Assembly (NCBI GenBank): GCA_036346255.1
Contig: CM070633.1
Span: 36,595,692-36,659,691 of the forward strand
From: Ampelocalamus luodianensis
Taxonomy: Eukaryota; Streptophyta; Magnoliopsida; Poales; Poaceae
Reading direction: 5' to 3'
Length of the DNA stretch: 64,000 nucleotides
The notes beneath the pieces were generated by a model. It had not been told where the DNA came from. It saw only the letters and a program-made list of their open reading frames with translations, and did not search any database. Below are positions 11,530 through 23,800 of this stretch, one piece after another. Positions within the stretch are counted from its first letter, which is position 1. Each line of letters opens with the position of its first letter. The position numbers were made by a program, and so were the translations under genes.

Positions 11530-12905
11530 ACAACGGCATGATCAAATGCTCCGGCGTGAGGAAGCGCCTAGATGAAGGCAAGCAAGGCCATTTTGGTATA
11601 GATGATTCGGTACTTTGCGATTTAAAGGTCGCTTTGTGTGCCACTGGAGGCACAGTTAAAGATGAGATTCTAAAGGAAGCCCACCGTACCGTGATCTGTA
11701 CATCCAGTGAGACCAAAATGTACAAAGACTTGAAGAAGAATTTACGGTGGAAGAGAATGAAAGTCGATATTGCGCAGTATGTGGCCTCGTGTGGGATCCG
11801 CCCAATGGTTAATTTGAACATAGCGGCCGCGAGATTGTTGCAACCTTTAGAGGTTCGGTGTGGTCATGGGATGACATTTCCATGGATTTTGTGGTTGGTT
11901 TACCTCGCACTCAGCGAGGAAGGATGCTATATGGGTGATAGTGGATCGGTTCGATGAAGTGCGCACATTTCATTCCTATTCGAACCACCAATTCTGCGAG
12001 CGATTTGGCTCCACTTTATGTGCGAGAGATAGTACGATTGCACGGGTGCCAAAGACTATTGTTTCGACCGAGATGCCAAATTTGTTTCAAGTTTTGGGAG
12101 AGTTTGCAGAGTGCTTTGGGCACGCAACTCCGTCTTAGTATCGCATTCCACCCTCGACGGATGGTCGATGAGCGTACAATTCAAACCTTAGAAGATATGC
12201 TCGGTGTTGTGTTTTATCTGGAAGGGTGGTTGGGAAGATCACCGGCTTTGGCGAGTTCGCCTATAATAATAGTTATCACGCCAAGATTCGAGCCGCACCA
12301 TTTGAAGTCCTTTATGGGCGGAAATGCAGATCTCCGTTGTGTTGGGATGCGATGGGAGAGAGGACAGTTTGGGTCCAGAATGGGTTCAAAAACCGTGGCT
12401 AGAGTGGCAGTTAGAAGGAACTTGTTAGCTGCTCGAGCCGGCGAAAAGCTACGCAGATGTCGAGGCGAGAATTGGAGTTCAATGTGGGTGACGAGGTCCT
12501 TCTGAGAGTATCGCCTACCAAAGGCGTAGTACGTTTCGGTACTAAAGGAAAGCTTAGCCCAAGGTACATCGGACCGTTTCCAGTTGTAGCAAGAGTTGGA
12601 AATTTGGCTTACCGTTTGGATCTTCCAGAGTCTATGAGAGGGATTCATAATGTGTTTCATGTGTCCATGTTGAGGAAGTTCTTATTTGACCACGAGCATG
12701 CAATTCCAATGGAGCCGTTGAGCATTGAACAGACCTTACTTTTGAGTCCCGACCGGTAAAATTCGGACAAATCGAGCGGGTTTTGAGGAATAAAACCACG
12801 AAGTATGTCAAGATTCTTTGGTCTCATCAATCGGAGAAAGAAGCCACTTGGGAAGCGGAATCTCGCATGCGCGAGCATTATCCGAACCTATTTGTTGCTT
12901 TGATG
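11530..12905 (+). pseudogene. Element B integrase with C-terminal chromodomain-like motif, broken
   Basis: Integrase pieces appear in several frames. They include KEAHRT...ETKMYKDLKK (zinc-binding region, about 11,680-11,740), VDIAQYVASCGI, and VIVDRFDEVRTFH (first catalytic Asp region, about 11,935). The C-terminal half is open at 12,457-12,759 with NVGDEVLLRVSP, YIGPFPVVARVGNLAYRLDLP (GPY/F module) and HNVFHVSMLRKF. A chromodomain-like tail, LWSHQSEKEATWEAE then MREHYPNLF (about 12,808-12,890), follows after a frame break. This domain order fits chromovirus-type Ty3/gypsy elements. Confidence 0.82.
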
Positions 12906-12980
12906 CGTATTAATTTTGTTTTCAATTCCTTAGACTTACGCTCTTGTGTCCGTGGATGAGTAGAATTCGGGTCAATTCCG

Positions 12981-12994
12981 TTAAGGGGGTAGAA
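12981..12994 (+). other. Polypurine tract of element B
   Basis: TTAAGGGGGTAGAA lies directly before the 3' LTR. It is the expected plus-strand primer position and nearly identical to the tract of element A. Confidence 0.85.
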
Positions 12995-15409
12995 TGTAAT
13001 ACCCTGTTTTTGTTCGGAAAGAAAGGTTTAATCGGGAACTTGGCTAGCGTTAAATTTTCGTTTTTCGTAGAGGATGAGGGTTTTGGGCCTCCGTAGCCTT
13101 TCCAGGCCTTGGCGACCATGGGCCTAGGCCCATGCGCCTCTCCCCTCCCCTTGGTGCAAACCCTAGCCCTCCCCTTTTATTCTTTGGCGGCCACCCTCCC
13201 CTTCTTTTCCCCTTGGCCGCCACCCCTCCCTTCTTTTCCCCTTGGCCGCCACCCCCCCTCCTCTCCTCTCCTCCCTTGCGCCTGCCTTGGAGCCGCCCCA
13301 TCTCCCCTTGTGGCTGCTCCTCTGCTGTGGTGCTGCCCCAACCGGTCTCCGGAGTTTCCCCGCGGTTGGTGTTCGCAAAGATTCGAGGCGGGCTGCTGGT
13401 TGTTTCGGCCAAAGGAGGGGAAAAGGAGGAAGAGCTTCATCGCCAAGGAATCCTTCCCCCTACTCCCTGGTTGCAGCAAGGGTAACGATGCCGATCCTCG
13501 TGGTTTGATTGTTGTTAGAAGTGTTTTGGTTACGTTTTTGATTAGGCAAACCTGCTGAAAATTAGAAGCTGTTTCTGTCCAGTACGTTGTAGAGGGTGTT
13601 TCGGTTATTTTTATGCAGAATCTGAAGGCTTGGTCTCCTAGAGATATCTAGGTCTTGTTCTTACGTTTCAGTGGCCGCCGAGTTCACTCAAATCCGAGGT
13701 CCGAGTCAAAAGTTATGATAGAATTAGTCTTGACTGTCCAGAATCCTGACGAGATACTGCAGTCAATTTGTAAATTGTATAAGAAATTGTTAATCACAGA
13801 TTTTGAACTTGGTGTCTCCTAGAAAATTGAAGTATCCCCTGTCAGGTTTAGATGGCCACTGAGTTTACTTGATTCCGAGTTCTGGGTCAAAAGATATGTC
13901 TGTTTTATCAGTCGCTGCCAGAAACCTGACGTGATTAATCTGTCTGTATATTTTCTATATTATGATAGAGAAGTTGGAAGAATCTGAAAGTTCACCCAAC
14001 TAGGTTATTGTAGGTAATTCGATAACCTTTTCAGATTGGTAAAGAACGCTCAATTCGGAGTTGTAACATAGAAGTTATGATCAACTGAATATTTCTGCTG
14101 AATTTTGGTAGGCTGAATCTGTGCTGAATGTTCAAACAATTATTAGCCTATTAATTTGACCAAATTGGTTTGTCGCGTCAACTAGAGTTTTGTAGTTAGA
14201 CCAGTTAAGAATCTACAGAAATTGGGTTTGCTATTTTTCGACTTCCAGGCTGTGAGTTATGTTAGTCCCGTGTTGCTGTCCAGGATTTTCTTATTGGACA
14301 GACTCGCTGTTTTTCGATCTATGCGATATAGGATTTAATTGACTCTAATAGAAGCAAAATAGAACACCGACTAGTTGAGCTGGGTATCATGTATACTTAT
14401 TAAGTTATTTCGTTGGTTTAGGCGTGAAACTTGGTATAAGAGCGCCTTCGTTGCGGATAACGCCGCAACGCGAAGGCAAGTACCATGTTTATTTGGATGT
14501 TTGTGCATTGTGGTTTTTAGCATGAGTTGTTTTGGTAACTTGTGAAACATGTGAAATGACTTATTCATGCCTTGTTCAATACATTGAGTTCATGAATAGA
14601 AGTGATGTTATGGTATATTTCATTTAATTGTTGCATGCATTCATTGACATTTGACGACCACGGGAGTGGATGAGAACCACCATCAATTCCAAGATGGTTG
14701 GATAAGACCCATTAATTCCAATATGGGCAATGTTGGACACCCGTATGAAACGTTCTTCATACGGGAAGTGGATCCCCGCATTTTTGTTAAGATGCGGGCT
14801 TGAGTGATCACCGACGGGTGTTCACTGGCTATACCGGTATACGCGTGTGTGCAGTCCATTCCTTGATTTGAGCATTCATATCATGTATTCATAAGAAATC
14901 CAATGTGTTATGATCGAACCCAATGATGTTATGTTTGATCTTCAATGAATGAATGTTTTTCTTAATCATTGTACTTGCTGAGTCATGGACTCACTCTTGC
15001 TTTGTTTGTTTATTTCTAGGTGATCGTTGATGAAGTTCACTTGGGAGGGAGTAGATGAGCACTACTCGATTAATGCACTTCACCTTAGACTCATTGTTAT
15101 AAGAAATAATGATTCTCTTTTGTCATCTTTTGGTTTGTAATAAATAAATTTAGTCATGGATGGTACCTTTATGATCAATGAGAACATAGATGAGAACTTT
15201 AAGTCATATGGTTATTTGTTATCTTAGCTCATTATCGTTGATTCATGTTTAGACCTTAGAATTGGATTTCATGACTAGTTTTTGATTACTTGTGTGTTTT
15301 GTTGTGTGGAACCTCCAGAATCCTCGTATACAAAGGAGGTTCTGCCGAAATTTAGTTTTTCAGCTTAGGGTAGTTGCATTCCAGGCTCGTGCTGAGTTGG
15401 GGTGTTACA
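12995..15409 (+). mobile_element. 3' LTR of element B
   Basis: It is 2415 bp and closely matches 5577-8002, ending GGGGTGTTACA followed by the TCATC duplication. The equivalent hairpin array lies at 14,679-14,825. Relative to the 5' LTR, several homopolymers in the first 350 bases are one or two bases shorter. Confidence 0.92.
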
Positions 15410-15414
15410 TCATC

Positions 15415-16797
15415 ATAGCCTCTTATCCCCTCATAAACCTACCCAAAAGAAACACAAGCCACAAGGTTGAAACAAACCTCTTCTAATCAGATCATGCTAT
15501 CAAATAATAATTTCGCTAGGCACACTATCAGAAACCACATAATCATTCATCCACTAATCCATAAATGGTGCTCAACACCCACCTCATCTATCATCAACAA
15601 TTGACAATTGTAACTATCACGTATGCAAATAGGATCATACGTCTATTTGTAATCACCTGAACCATCTATATACACCGTGTCAATATTCCACTTTATGCTC
15701 AGAGTTTTATTAAGGATTTAATAACAACATCTCCTTAAATCACCGGGTTTCACAAGGTACTACCTCAACATTCATCCAATCTGGTATACATGTTTCAATC
15801 TAGCAATTAAGTATAATCATCAAGTAGTCAGCTTATGAAAATTTCTGGATTAAAATCCTCTAAGGCAACGTCAAACATATCCTTAACATAATCATCACTA
15901 TTGATAGATTAATCCATTGGGACCCATTACACCGAATTATCCAATAAATTTAACAAATTCCACAATCTTAATGCTCAGACCAAATCACCAATATCTCACA
16001 ATTATTAATAAATCCTTTAACCTCAATTGGGTACAACCATACCCTTAAACACAGTTCGACAAGAACTACTACAAGACACCATCAAATTAAACAACTTCCC
16101 TTCCAAGGATCTTAGTTAAGATCCAATATGCACCACACTACAGACTCAACTTGATAACCCATATCACAACCATTAATTTCTTCGGTTATAACCTCTAGTT
16201 TAACCATCACAAGACATCGCTAAAGGTTTAACGTTTCCTTTCATAAAAGAGAAACATTCAACTTCCACACTCAAAATACCCAAAAGAGATACCTTGCGTC
16301 AAAGCCTCCACGTACTAAAGGACTTGCAAAAGGAAACTTTCACTAGCTAAAAAAAACATCAAGCGAATAAATGGGTCAAAGTTTTCCAATGAGAAAGACA
16401 AAACTCCATTATAAAGGTCAAGCTTGACAATCAACCAAGTTCACCAGCCGCAAAAAAATAACTCAACGATTGGGAAAACAATGATTGCTTTACAGGACAA
16501 AATTAAACCAATGGAAACAAATCAATCCTTTTCAAAGCAACCCATCAACCGTAATAAACTAATAACCCAAGAGAAGCTCATCAACCCCAACTAGACAAGA
16601 GTTGACCAAATTCAAATTTCAAAGAAGAGAACAACTCTTCTAAATATACTTACTATTAAAGCCTGAACTATGATATCCAATTTGGGCACTTCACTATTGC
16701 TATACCACGAACAGTGGTTTAACTGCATAAAGACACAGGCCACAACCTCGACCTCAACCTCTCAACATGGGTTATCCCCACACATATTAACTATAGC

Positions 16798-16851
<54 letters not shown>

Positions 16852-16983
16852 ATATCATAACAGGAATCATCAATACAACATGCGAAACGTAAATGCAATG
16901 CAATAACCCATCCACCTCATGTGCTTAGTGTGTCAAAATTAATGTTTTATTAACCACGGACCTCTGACCGCTCGATACCAATC
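15415..16983 (-). mobile_element. Element A internal region, leader-side part
   Basis: This is the continuation of element A to the right of the B insertion. From about 16,295 rightwards it repeats 1-708. On the minus strand, the leader just after the PBS matches the B leader (shared GTCCGTGGTTAA, GACACACT and GCACAGTAGG in order). No coding domains are seen. A second AT microsatellite lies at 16,800-16,856. Confidence 0.75.
16968..16980 (-). other. Primer-binding site of element A
   Basis: Read on the minus strand this is TGGTATCGAGCGG, the same one-base-deleted variant as element B (8007-8019). It abuts the right LTR and fixes the orientation of A as minus. Confidence 0.8.
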
Positions 16984-19156
16984 AGTAACCCACCCGACAT
17001 GAGCACGGAATGCTACCGAACTAACCTTAAATAACTCTAACCAAGGCAATTTTAATAAATTTCATGGAACCTCCTGTAAAATCAATTACAGGGATTCCAA
17101 CGGACAAGTAAATCACAAATAATCAAGCCATCAACTCTAATCCTCAATAGATAATCAAATCATGCTAAGTGTCTAACATAACTAGAGAAGTATAAAGTTC
17201 CACTACTCATCATTATTACACTTAACCCATTGCATAAGACAAAACATGATAAATCTTTGAGCAACTCATGATAATAGGAAACACGATCAAGTTTATTCAT
17301 CTTTATTTGGTTCATGATGTGAGTGTGTGACTATCAATCTATTTCCCCCCATGCATGTCGTTCTTGGATCGAGTACGTAAAACAACAATAAAAGCAAGAG
17401 TGAGCCCACAGACTCAGCAAGTACATATTAACAATTATAACATCAGTATCCAAAGCTAGAAATGCAACAATAGAACATCTCACATGCAAATGCAATGCTC
17501 AAGGATCCTTTCTCTTTATCTCTTTTTGTATTTTACCGGTAATACAAAGTATGCAACCGTCGCCGCATACCCATGCCTGTGCTCGCAAGCACAGGGACCA
17601 ATTGCCCATTACTCCGCAAGTAATGGGGACCTCAAGCCCACACTCCAAGAGTGTGGGGATCTCGGGCCCGTCACATTCATGATGGGGATCTCAAAGGAAA
17701 ACATACTTGGTCACCATGTGACCAAGGCTCAACATGATCTCAATATGCACATGCTCATCATTTATTCATCATCAAATTACCAAAAGACGATAACATCATA
17801 CGACAATAGAGCATAAACATATTTGGAGCATCCACCAATCTTAAACCAACATCATGCCAACAATCTCACTATGCTATCACATATCGAAAAAGCACCCAAA
17901 CATGACCGATCAATCACAACCACGAATCAAACAATGCACTTGCCTTAACCGCGTGAGAATGGAGGACGTGAAGACGGTGCTGCCTCCGGTACCAATCCCC
18001 CACCTAATACATTAAGAATATAAACTAAGACCACAGCAACGAAAAACATGAATTATATAAGCGAACACATCAAGTAGCAGATTGCAACGCGATCCCGACC
18101 CCACTTTCCTAAGTACTGAACTGCCCTCTGTGAACAGTCAAGTTATAAAACTCATATCTTTCGTTACATTAGTCCAAATTAGGTTTTCTTGGACTTCATT
18201 GAAAGGTAATCCAATTTCCCAACTAAACCTAGTTGGTGAGCCTCCCTGATTCGGCCATCTAAAATCACTTTTAAGCTGATTAACAAAACATCGATTTCAC
18301 GTCAGACTTTCTGGACACAGCACTAAAACTATCATAACTTTCAGTTCGTTCATCCAAATTTCGCGTTCTTGTGCTTCCCTGAAAGCTACGACAATTATCT
18401 ACAACGTTCGTTATACTGAGATCCTCTAATTCGCTCCTTAACTAATCGCAAAGGTCAGATTACTAAAACCTGTCCAGAAACTGACAAGGTTGCAGAACAT
18501 CGGCACCATTAAATTCATAACTTTTGCTACAGAGGTCCAAAAATTACGTTCTAGCACTTCATTGAAATCTATTGACGTCCTCTACAACTTCCTAGGAGAC
18601 GTCCGAGACTGAATCCACACTTAACTATATCAAAACGTCCCTATAACACGATCTGCCCTTAGGCGACAGAATTACCGACATAGCACAATTAAGCGCTAAA
18701 ACATCTAAACAAGGGGAAAACGAGGTTACCCTTGAAGAACCAATTACCGGGTACAATGAGCACCCACCAGCGAACTCTCCCCCCAAAGATGGTCTTGTTC
18801 CCCTCACCTTCTTCCTCCTCCAACAGCCGGGCACATCCAGCGATCTCCTTCTTCTTGGCCAATCGATCTCCCGGGTGATCGCCTTCTTCCTCCAATTGGG
18901 GTGGCTACTGTTCACGGTACTGTAGCGGTGGCGGGTACTGTAGCACGCCATGCTACAGTACCAGTTCTAGGGTTTCCTTCCTCTTTTTATTGGTAGCCAG
19001 CCCCTCATGAGCCTAAATGCTGTGGGCTGGAAGCCCGTAGCCCAAGTTGTCGAAATTATACGTAAATCCCCCTCTAATCTCCTGTTAAAACACTTTTCTA
19101 ATTGGTTCTTGTCTCTAATTTATTTCTTCTCTCTCGAATACATTTGGGGTATTACA
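16984..19156 (-). mobile_element. Right-hand (5') LTR of element A
   Basis: About 2.17 kb, repeating 709-2876, and ending on + with GGGGTATTACA at 19,156, which is TGTAATACCCC on the element strand. The five-hairpin array is at 17,576-17,726. A short insertion-deletion difference near 18,900 distinguishes it from the left LTR. The flanking target duplication cannot be tested because the left end of the array is outside the window. Confidence 0.88.
17576..17726. repeat. Five-hairpin array, right LTR of element A
   Basis: Same five inverted repeats as 1308-1458. Hairpin 3 has loop CAA instead of CTC and hairpin 5 has loop CAT instead of CAC. Hairpin 4 has TGATGGG, giving a G-T wobble instead of a G-C pair. 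Differences therefore fall in loops or preserve pairing. Confidence 0.8.
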
Positions 19157-20694
19157 GAGACAGCGGTGGCGACCAAGCGGCGGTGCCACAGGCACAAGGC
19201 GATGGTGGCGACGGCCATGGCGCGGAGGTGCCATGGTTGTCTCCTTCGACTCTAGCGACTCGAGGTGGAGGCATCGGTGACAGCGGAGAAGGGCGGCGAC
19301 AATCGGTAGCCTTAGCATGAACATTATCGTGCTGGTAATATATTTATATTTGGGGCCGTGTTGCCGACGATCAAGCACTCAACTCAGAAGTATATAAAAG
19401 TAGAACGAGAGAAACAAGATGTAGTCACAAGCTCTCTCTTAACTTTATTGCTCTTTTGCCTGTAAGCATGTGTGTACAATGTGCAGCCCCTACTCCTTAT
19501 ATAGGGAGAAGTGTGGTGCCTTGTAATAGAATAAATTATATGGGACTAAACTACGTGAATGGACCTCATGGGCTGGCTGCCTCTAATGGGTCTTCGTTTA
19601 GGTAAAATGCCTACACAATCGGGCCTTCGTAAACAGGTTGATATACAACATACAGGTCCCATTCTGTACTGCCATATTATCCGACCACAACGCATTGTAC
19701 TTCCATAAGATCCGTTTTTACGGCTAAATAAAGAATACAAGAGTTGACTTGGAAATCTCTGTGTCCAAAAACAAAAACACAAGCTCATGTGTGGTTTTTT
19801 GCAATGGAATAGGCAGAGGGGTAGTAAAAAGAAATAAGTGTGATAAAAAGGCATTTGCCTTGTGTATGGGTGTATATATTAATGGATTTTCTATTTCACA
19901 GGCATCTGAAATTTTGCAAAATCACATTCAATTTTCCAACATTCAGATCGGTGTGGAGATTCATGCTCCGATGAGGTCGTCTTCCTCCTCTTCAGCACCC
20001 GGGGACGATGGTGGTGGTGGCAGGTGGATTAAGCTTAGGGTTTACCCGTTTAGGGTTTGGATTCACTGGTGCCCCTCGGGCTTAGAGGGGGCTCAGGTGG
20101 CGGCGGACCGACGGTGGTAATGGTGGTGGAACTACCAGATGTAGGCGAGGAGGAGGGTAGTGGGCGGGGTCAACGGGGGTGGCGACAACCAAAGTGGTTA
20201 AGAGGTGATGGCGGATCCTATGGCGGTAGCCGCTGGAGACGAGGAAGGAGGAGTCGTGGGGGGATCTTGCCGGAGAGGAGGAAGAAATGAGGCGGAGGCG
20301 ACAGGAATGGGATACGGGGCAGAGGAGGAGTGGGCAGGGCGACAGGAGGAGGAGACGGGGCAGAAGCAGCTTGCCGGCGAGCATCGCCGACGCCATAAGC
20401 AGGGAAGAATAAGCTCACCGACGAGCATTGCCGACACCGACGCCGGAGGCAAGGCTAGGGTCCGTGATGGCTGGGAGTGGAGTGAGTTAGGGTGTGGGTG
20501 TGGGTGAGTTATATAGGTCAGATAGGGAGAGAGGTGAGCCACAATATCTTGATCCAACGGTGAAAAAAAGTGACTATGATTTCCCAAATTTTCAAGCACA
20601 TGGGAAATAGACAACCCCATCACGACATAGTCCCAGGCATAACTATTATTATGCGCTCATCAGGTTGAAGCTATAACTTTACTTTCTAACAGTC
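19157..20694. other. Intergenic sequence, possibly an old LTR remnant
   Basis: No gene is recognised. On the minus strand around 19,440-19,510 there is CTATATAAGGAG, then AATAAAG about 60 bases later and a T/C-rich stretch, a layout typical of the promoter-R region of a copia-type LTR. I could not find its ends or a PBS. The G/C-rich, A/G-rich part at 19,980-20,500 gives several overlapping ORFs of low complexity that I do not accept as genes. Confidence 0.4.
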
Positions 20695-20892
20695 CATATG
20701 ATCAAGGTTGTTAAAATCGTGATTCTAATCAACACTAATACGATTCAAATCACACCTTGAGTCGTACCTAGTAGAATCGTGGTAGAATCGTGCTCCTAGT
20801 CGTAGAATCGGGTAGAATCACAGTAGAATCGTGGTAGAATTGTGTAGAATCATACATCATCTCAAATTATAAAAGATTTATGTGTTTGGTTG

Positions 20893-23800
20893 TGTGGGGA
20901 CCCCGGAGTTATCTCCATAAGACCGAGACTAATCAAAGCCTTAAGGACATAACTCTAGGTCTCCCGTGAATGGATTCCAACTTAACTCCATCTAAATGAG
21001 AGGCTTAACTCAATCTAGAGCCCCGAAGATCATGCGCGCCGCTCCTCTGCGACCACTACATGATTGTCGGTTCTCCAACAAGTCAAACGCTACACTTAGT
21101 GAGTTAAATAGGAAGCCGTGAACAGCGAGTACAACTTATATTGGCTCCCAAGATCAGCGACCAATATAGTCATACTCTCATACAATGTTGCTCACATCCA
21201 TACAACATTCATACATAAATAGTTCAAAAGACATACAACATAGTTCCAAGTTTACAACTAATACAAGTGGCCGACCGGCCAAATTTAATAGAGAGTATTA
21301 AGTAGCAGCGGAAACACATAAATATACCAAAAGACCAGCAAGGGTATGCCCCATAACCCATTGGCAACCAACTGGGAGTTAGATGATAGCAAACTACTCA
21401 TCGGTGTCGCCTAAATCGACACCGACAAGCTCGTCGGTTTCAATATTCTCTCACTGTAAAAGCCAAGAACACCGGCTGAGTACAAAGAGTACTCGCAAGT
21501 CTTACACAAATAAAAATAGTTATGCATAAGGTCATTCAAAGGAAGGGCTCATATTGGCTTAATTTTGCGAAAGAGACGCAATACTGAACAACCTACACAT
21601 ACTAGTTTTTCAAGTGCCATTTAAAAATCAGATTCGAAGTAGAAGTAAAGCATGTGAATAAGTGATGAATTTAATAACGAATGAATCATACCAACAATCA
21701 AAGTGGCGGTCCACTTTGACACAACAACAAATATGAACATCCCATTAATGTCGATACCAAGTTATAACCACAATTTTAATTCCAAGTCTAACAATAGTAA
21801 CTCCCGAACTCAAGCGGTTGTCCATAACCGTGGATACGGCTATTCGAATAGATTTATACCCTGCAGGGGTGTACTACTTTACCCACACGACTTGATTAGC
21901 CCGTAAGCCTCCAGATGCCTCCGAATATAGCATACTTCCTATGGTATGCCGGCCGGGTAAATCAAGATACGGTCGTTTTTAGCAAGAAGATCCCATTGAG
22001 CCAAGTCCCTCAACCCATGGCTCCTAGGAAACACAAGACGTTAACGCCTCCATCCTATATATCCTAGGAAACACAAGACGTTAACGCCCCCATCCTATCG
22101 GACCAAAGGAACACGGGATTTCACGGTCCCATGCCCTTACAATTTCGCCACCGTGGGACTCAACACAATAAAACATTCCCCCTACTTAACCATACGGCTC
22201 CCAACCCGCGTGTGATAGCACGAATGTACTTGAATCAACGACGTTACCAAAGTTCGGTCCTTAATTGTCCAGACAAGTCCAACCACATACCCAATTCTCG
22301 TGCACGAAGGCACCATCACTAGCCATCACTTGTCCAGACCAAAAGCTCATTTAAAATGAAAAATTTTAACTTAGGAAACAGATACGAAGATCTGAAACAA
22401 AAGTATATAAAGAGAGTGGTGTTGATCCCATAATTGTTGGGTTATTCCCGACAATCAAACTACCGGTTCTAGACTTGCATGGCAAAGCGAAACTCGAACA
22501 ATATAATTTCACACATCCTAACATAAATATTTCAGCATTGGAGTAATTCATGGATAGCCACAATGACAAGATAATAGGATGTGTCTAACTACTCATCACA
22601 AAAATAGCGACATTATAAAACTATATGCAAGCAATTATCATTGCATCTACCCTAACAAAATTGAGATCAAATATGATGCAAAAGAAAGTTCAAAGGATGC
22701 TTGCCTTGCTGGTAGCTTAGTTGCTCACTCTCAGTCGCGTAGGAATCGATATCAATAGGCTCGGAATCTATATAATTGCAATACCGAATAAACATCGAGA
22801 AATACCTCAAAATTCAAAATGCTCAAAAATGCATGATTTTTCTACAGTAGCTAAGTCATGATTTAAGGTGATTTTGGTGAAAGAATTATTTCATTCGATT
22901 TAGTATGTGAAAGTTATGGTGATTCGATTTTGATTTCAATACGCCCTTATTCGGTAATTTAATTATGATGCGAAAATTTGTAGAACAGTGGTGAGTAAAT
23001 GGATTACATGGATAAATAGGCAATGTTATTACAAGTTCAAAACAGTTGAGTTTGCCTCAATTGGAGTTTTCATGATTTAGTTATGAATTTTCAAAGTTAT
23101 CAGTGTTTTCTTTTGTAACAATAATAGTGTTAATAGCTCATTTTCCAAAATAATGCTCTCTGTTACAGAGAAAAGTTTGAAACCAATTTTAACATAAATT
23201 TCATTAAAAATAAAAATTATCAGAAGTGGTTTGATTGCTTTTGGAGTAAAAATGAATTAGTTATGCCTTTTTCAAAGTTATACATATTTTTCAGCTTACA
23301 ATTAAATGGATTTCGAATTTCTTAAAGCATTTATCACTTTTTCTTCCGAGCGCTTCCTAGCCGCGGTCACTGACCAGCGGGCCCAGTGAATAGTGCATTT
23401 TTCCATTTCACTCAGATTTTAAAATCCATTCCGACACGTGGGGCCCGTCGTCAGTGGCACGGTCCAATGGACTCGGCCCACTCGTGCGCTCGCACGGTGC
23501 ACGGTGCTTACGCGGCTGGTCCCACCTGTCAGCGACCGTCGCCATTCATTTAAACCTACGGATTTCTGTGCATGGGGCCCACGTGTAAGTGAGTAACGCT
23601 GCTCATTTCCGACAGCGATTAAATGCTAATGACGATGATTTAACTCTAATCGCTTGCTACAGTGGTTGTCTGAGTACGACAACGGGCTTTTGCCCCGCGC
23701 GCTTCACCGGCGGCTTGCCGGCGCTGTGCACCACAGCGGTGCGAACTAAAAGCACCGTTAGCCGTGCAATAACATTGCGCACCCGTTGAGGGCACTCACG

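Larger units (their letters stand above)
5577..15409 (+). mobile_element. Element B: complete but decayed Ty3/gypsy LTR retrotransposon nested in A
   Basis: Two 2.4-kb LTRs (5577-8002 and 12995-15409) begin TGTAATACCCTG and end GTTAC(A). They bound an internal region with PBS, gag zinc knuckles, protease, RT, RNase H, integrase and a chromodomain-like tail, in gypsy order. The 5-bp target duplication TCATC is exact (5572-5576 and 15410-15414), which proves insertion into element A. The LTR length, TGTAATACCC start and domain set recall rice RIRE3/RIRE8-type elements; that family name is a recollection, not a search result. Confidence 0.92.
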
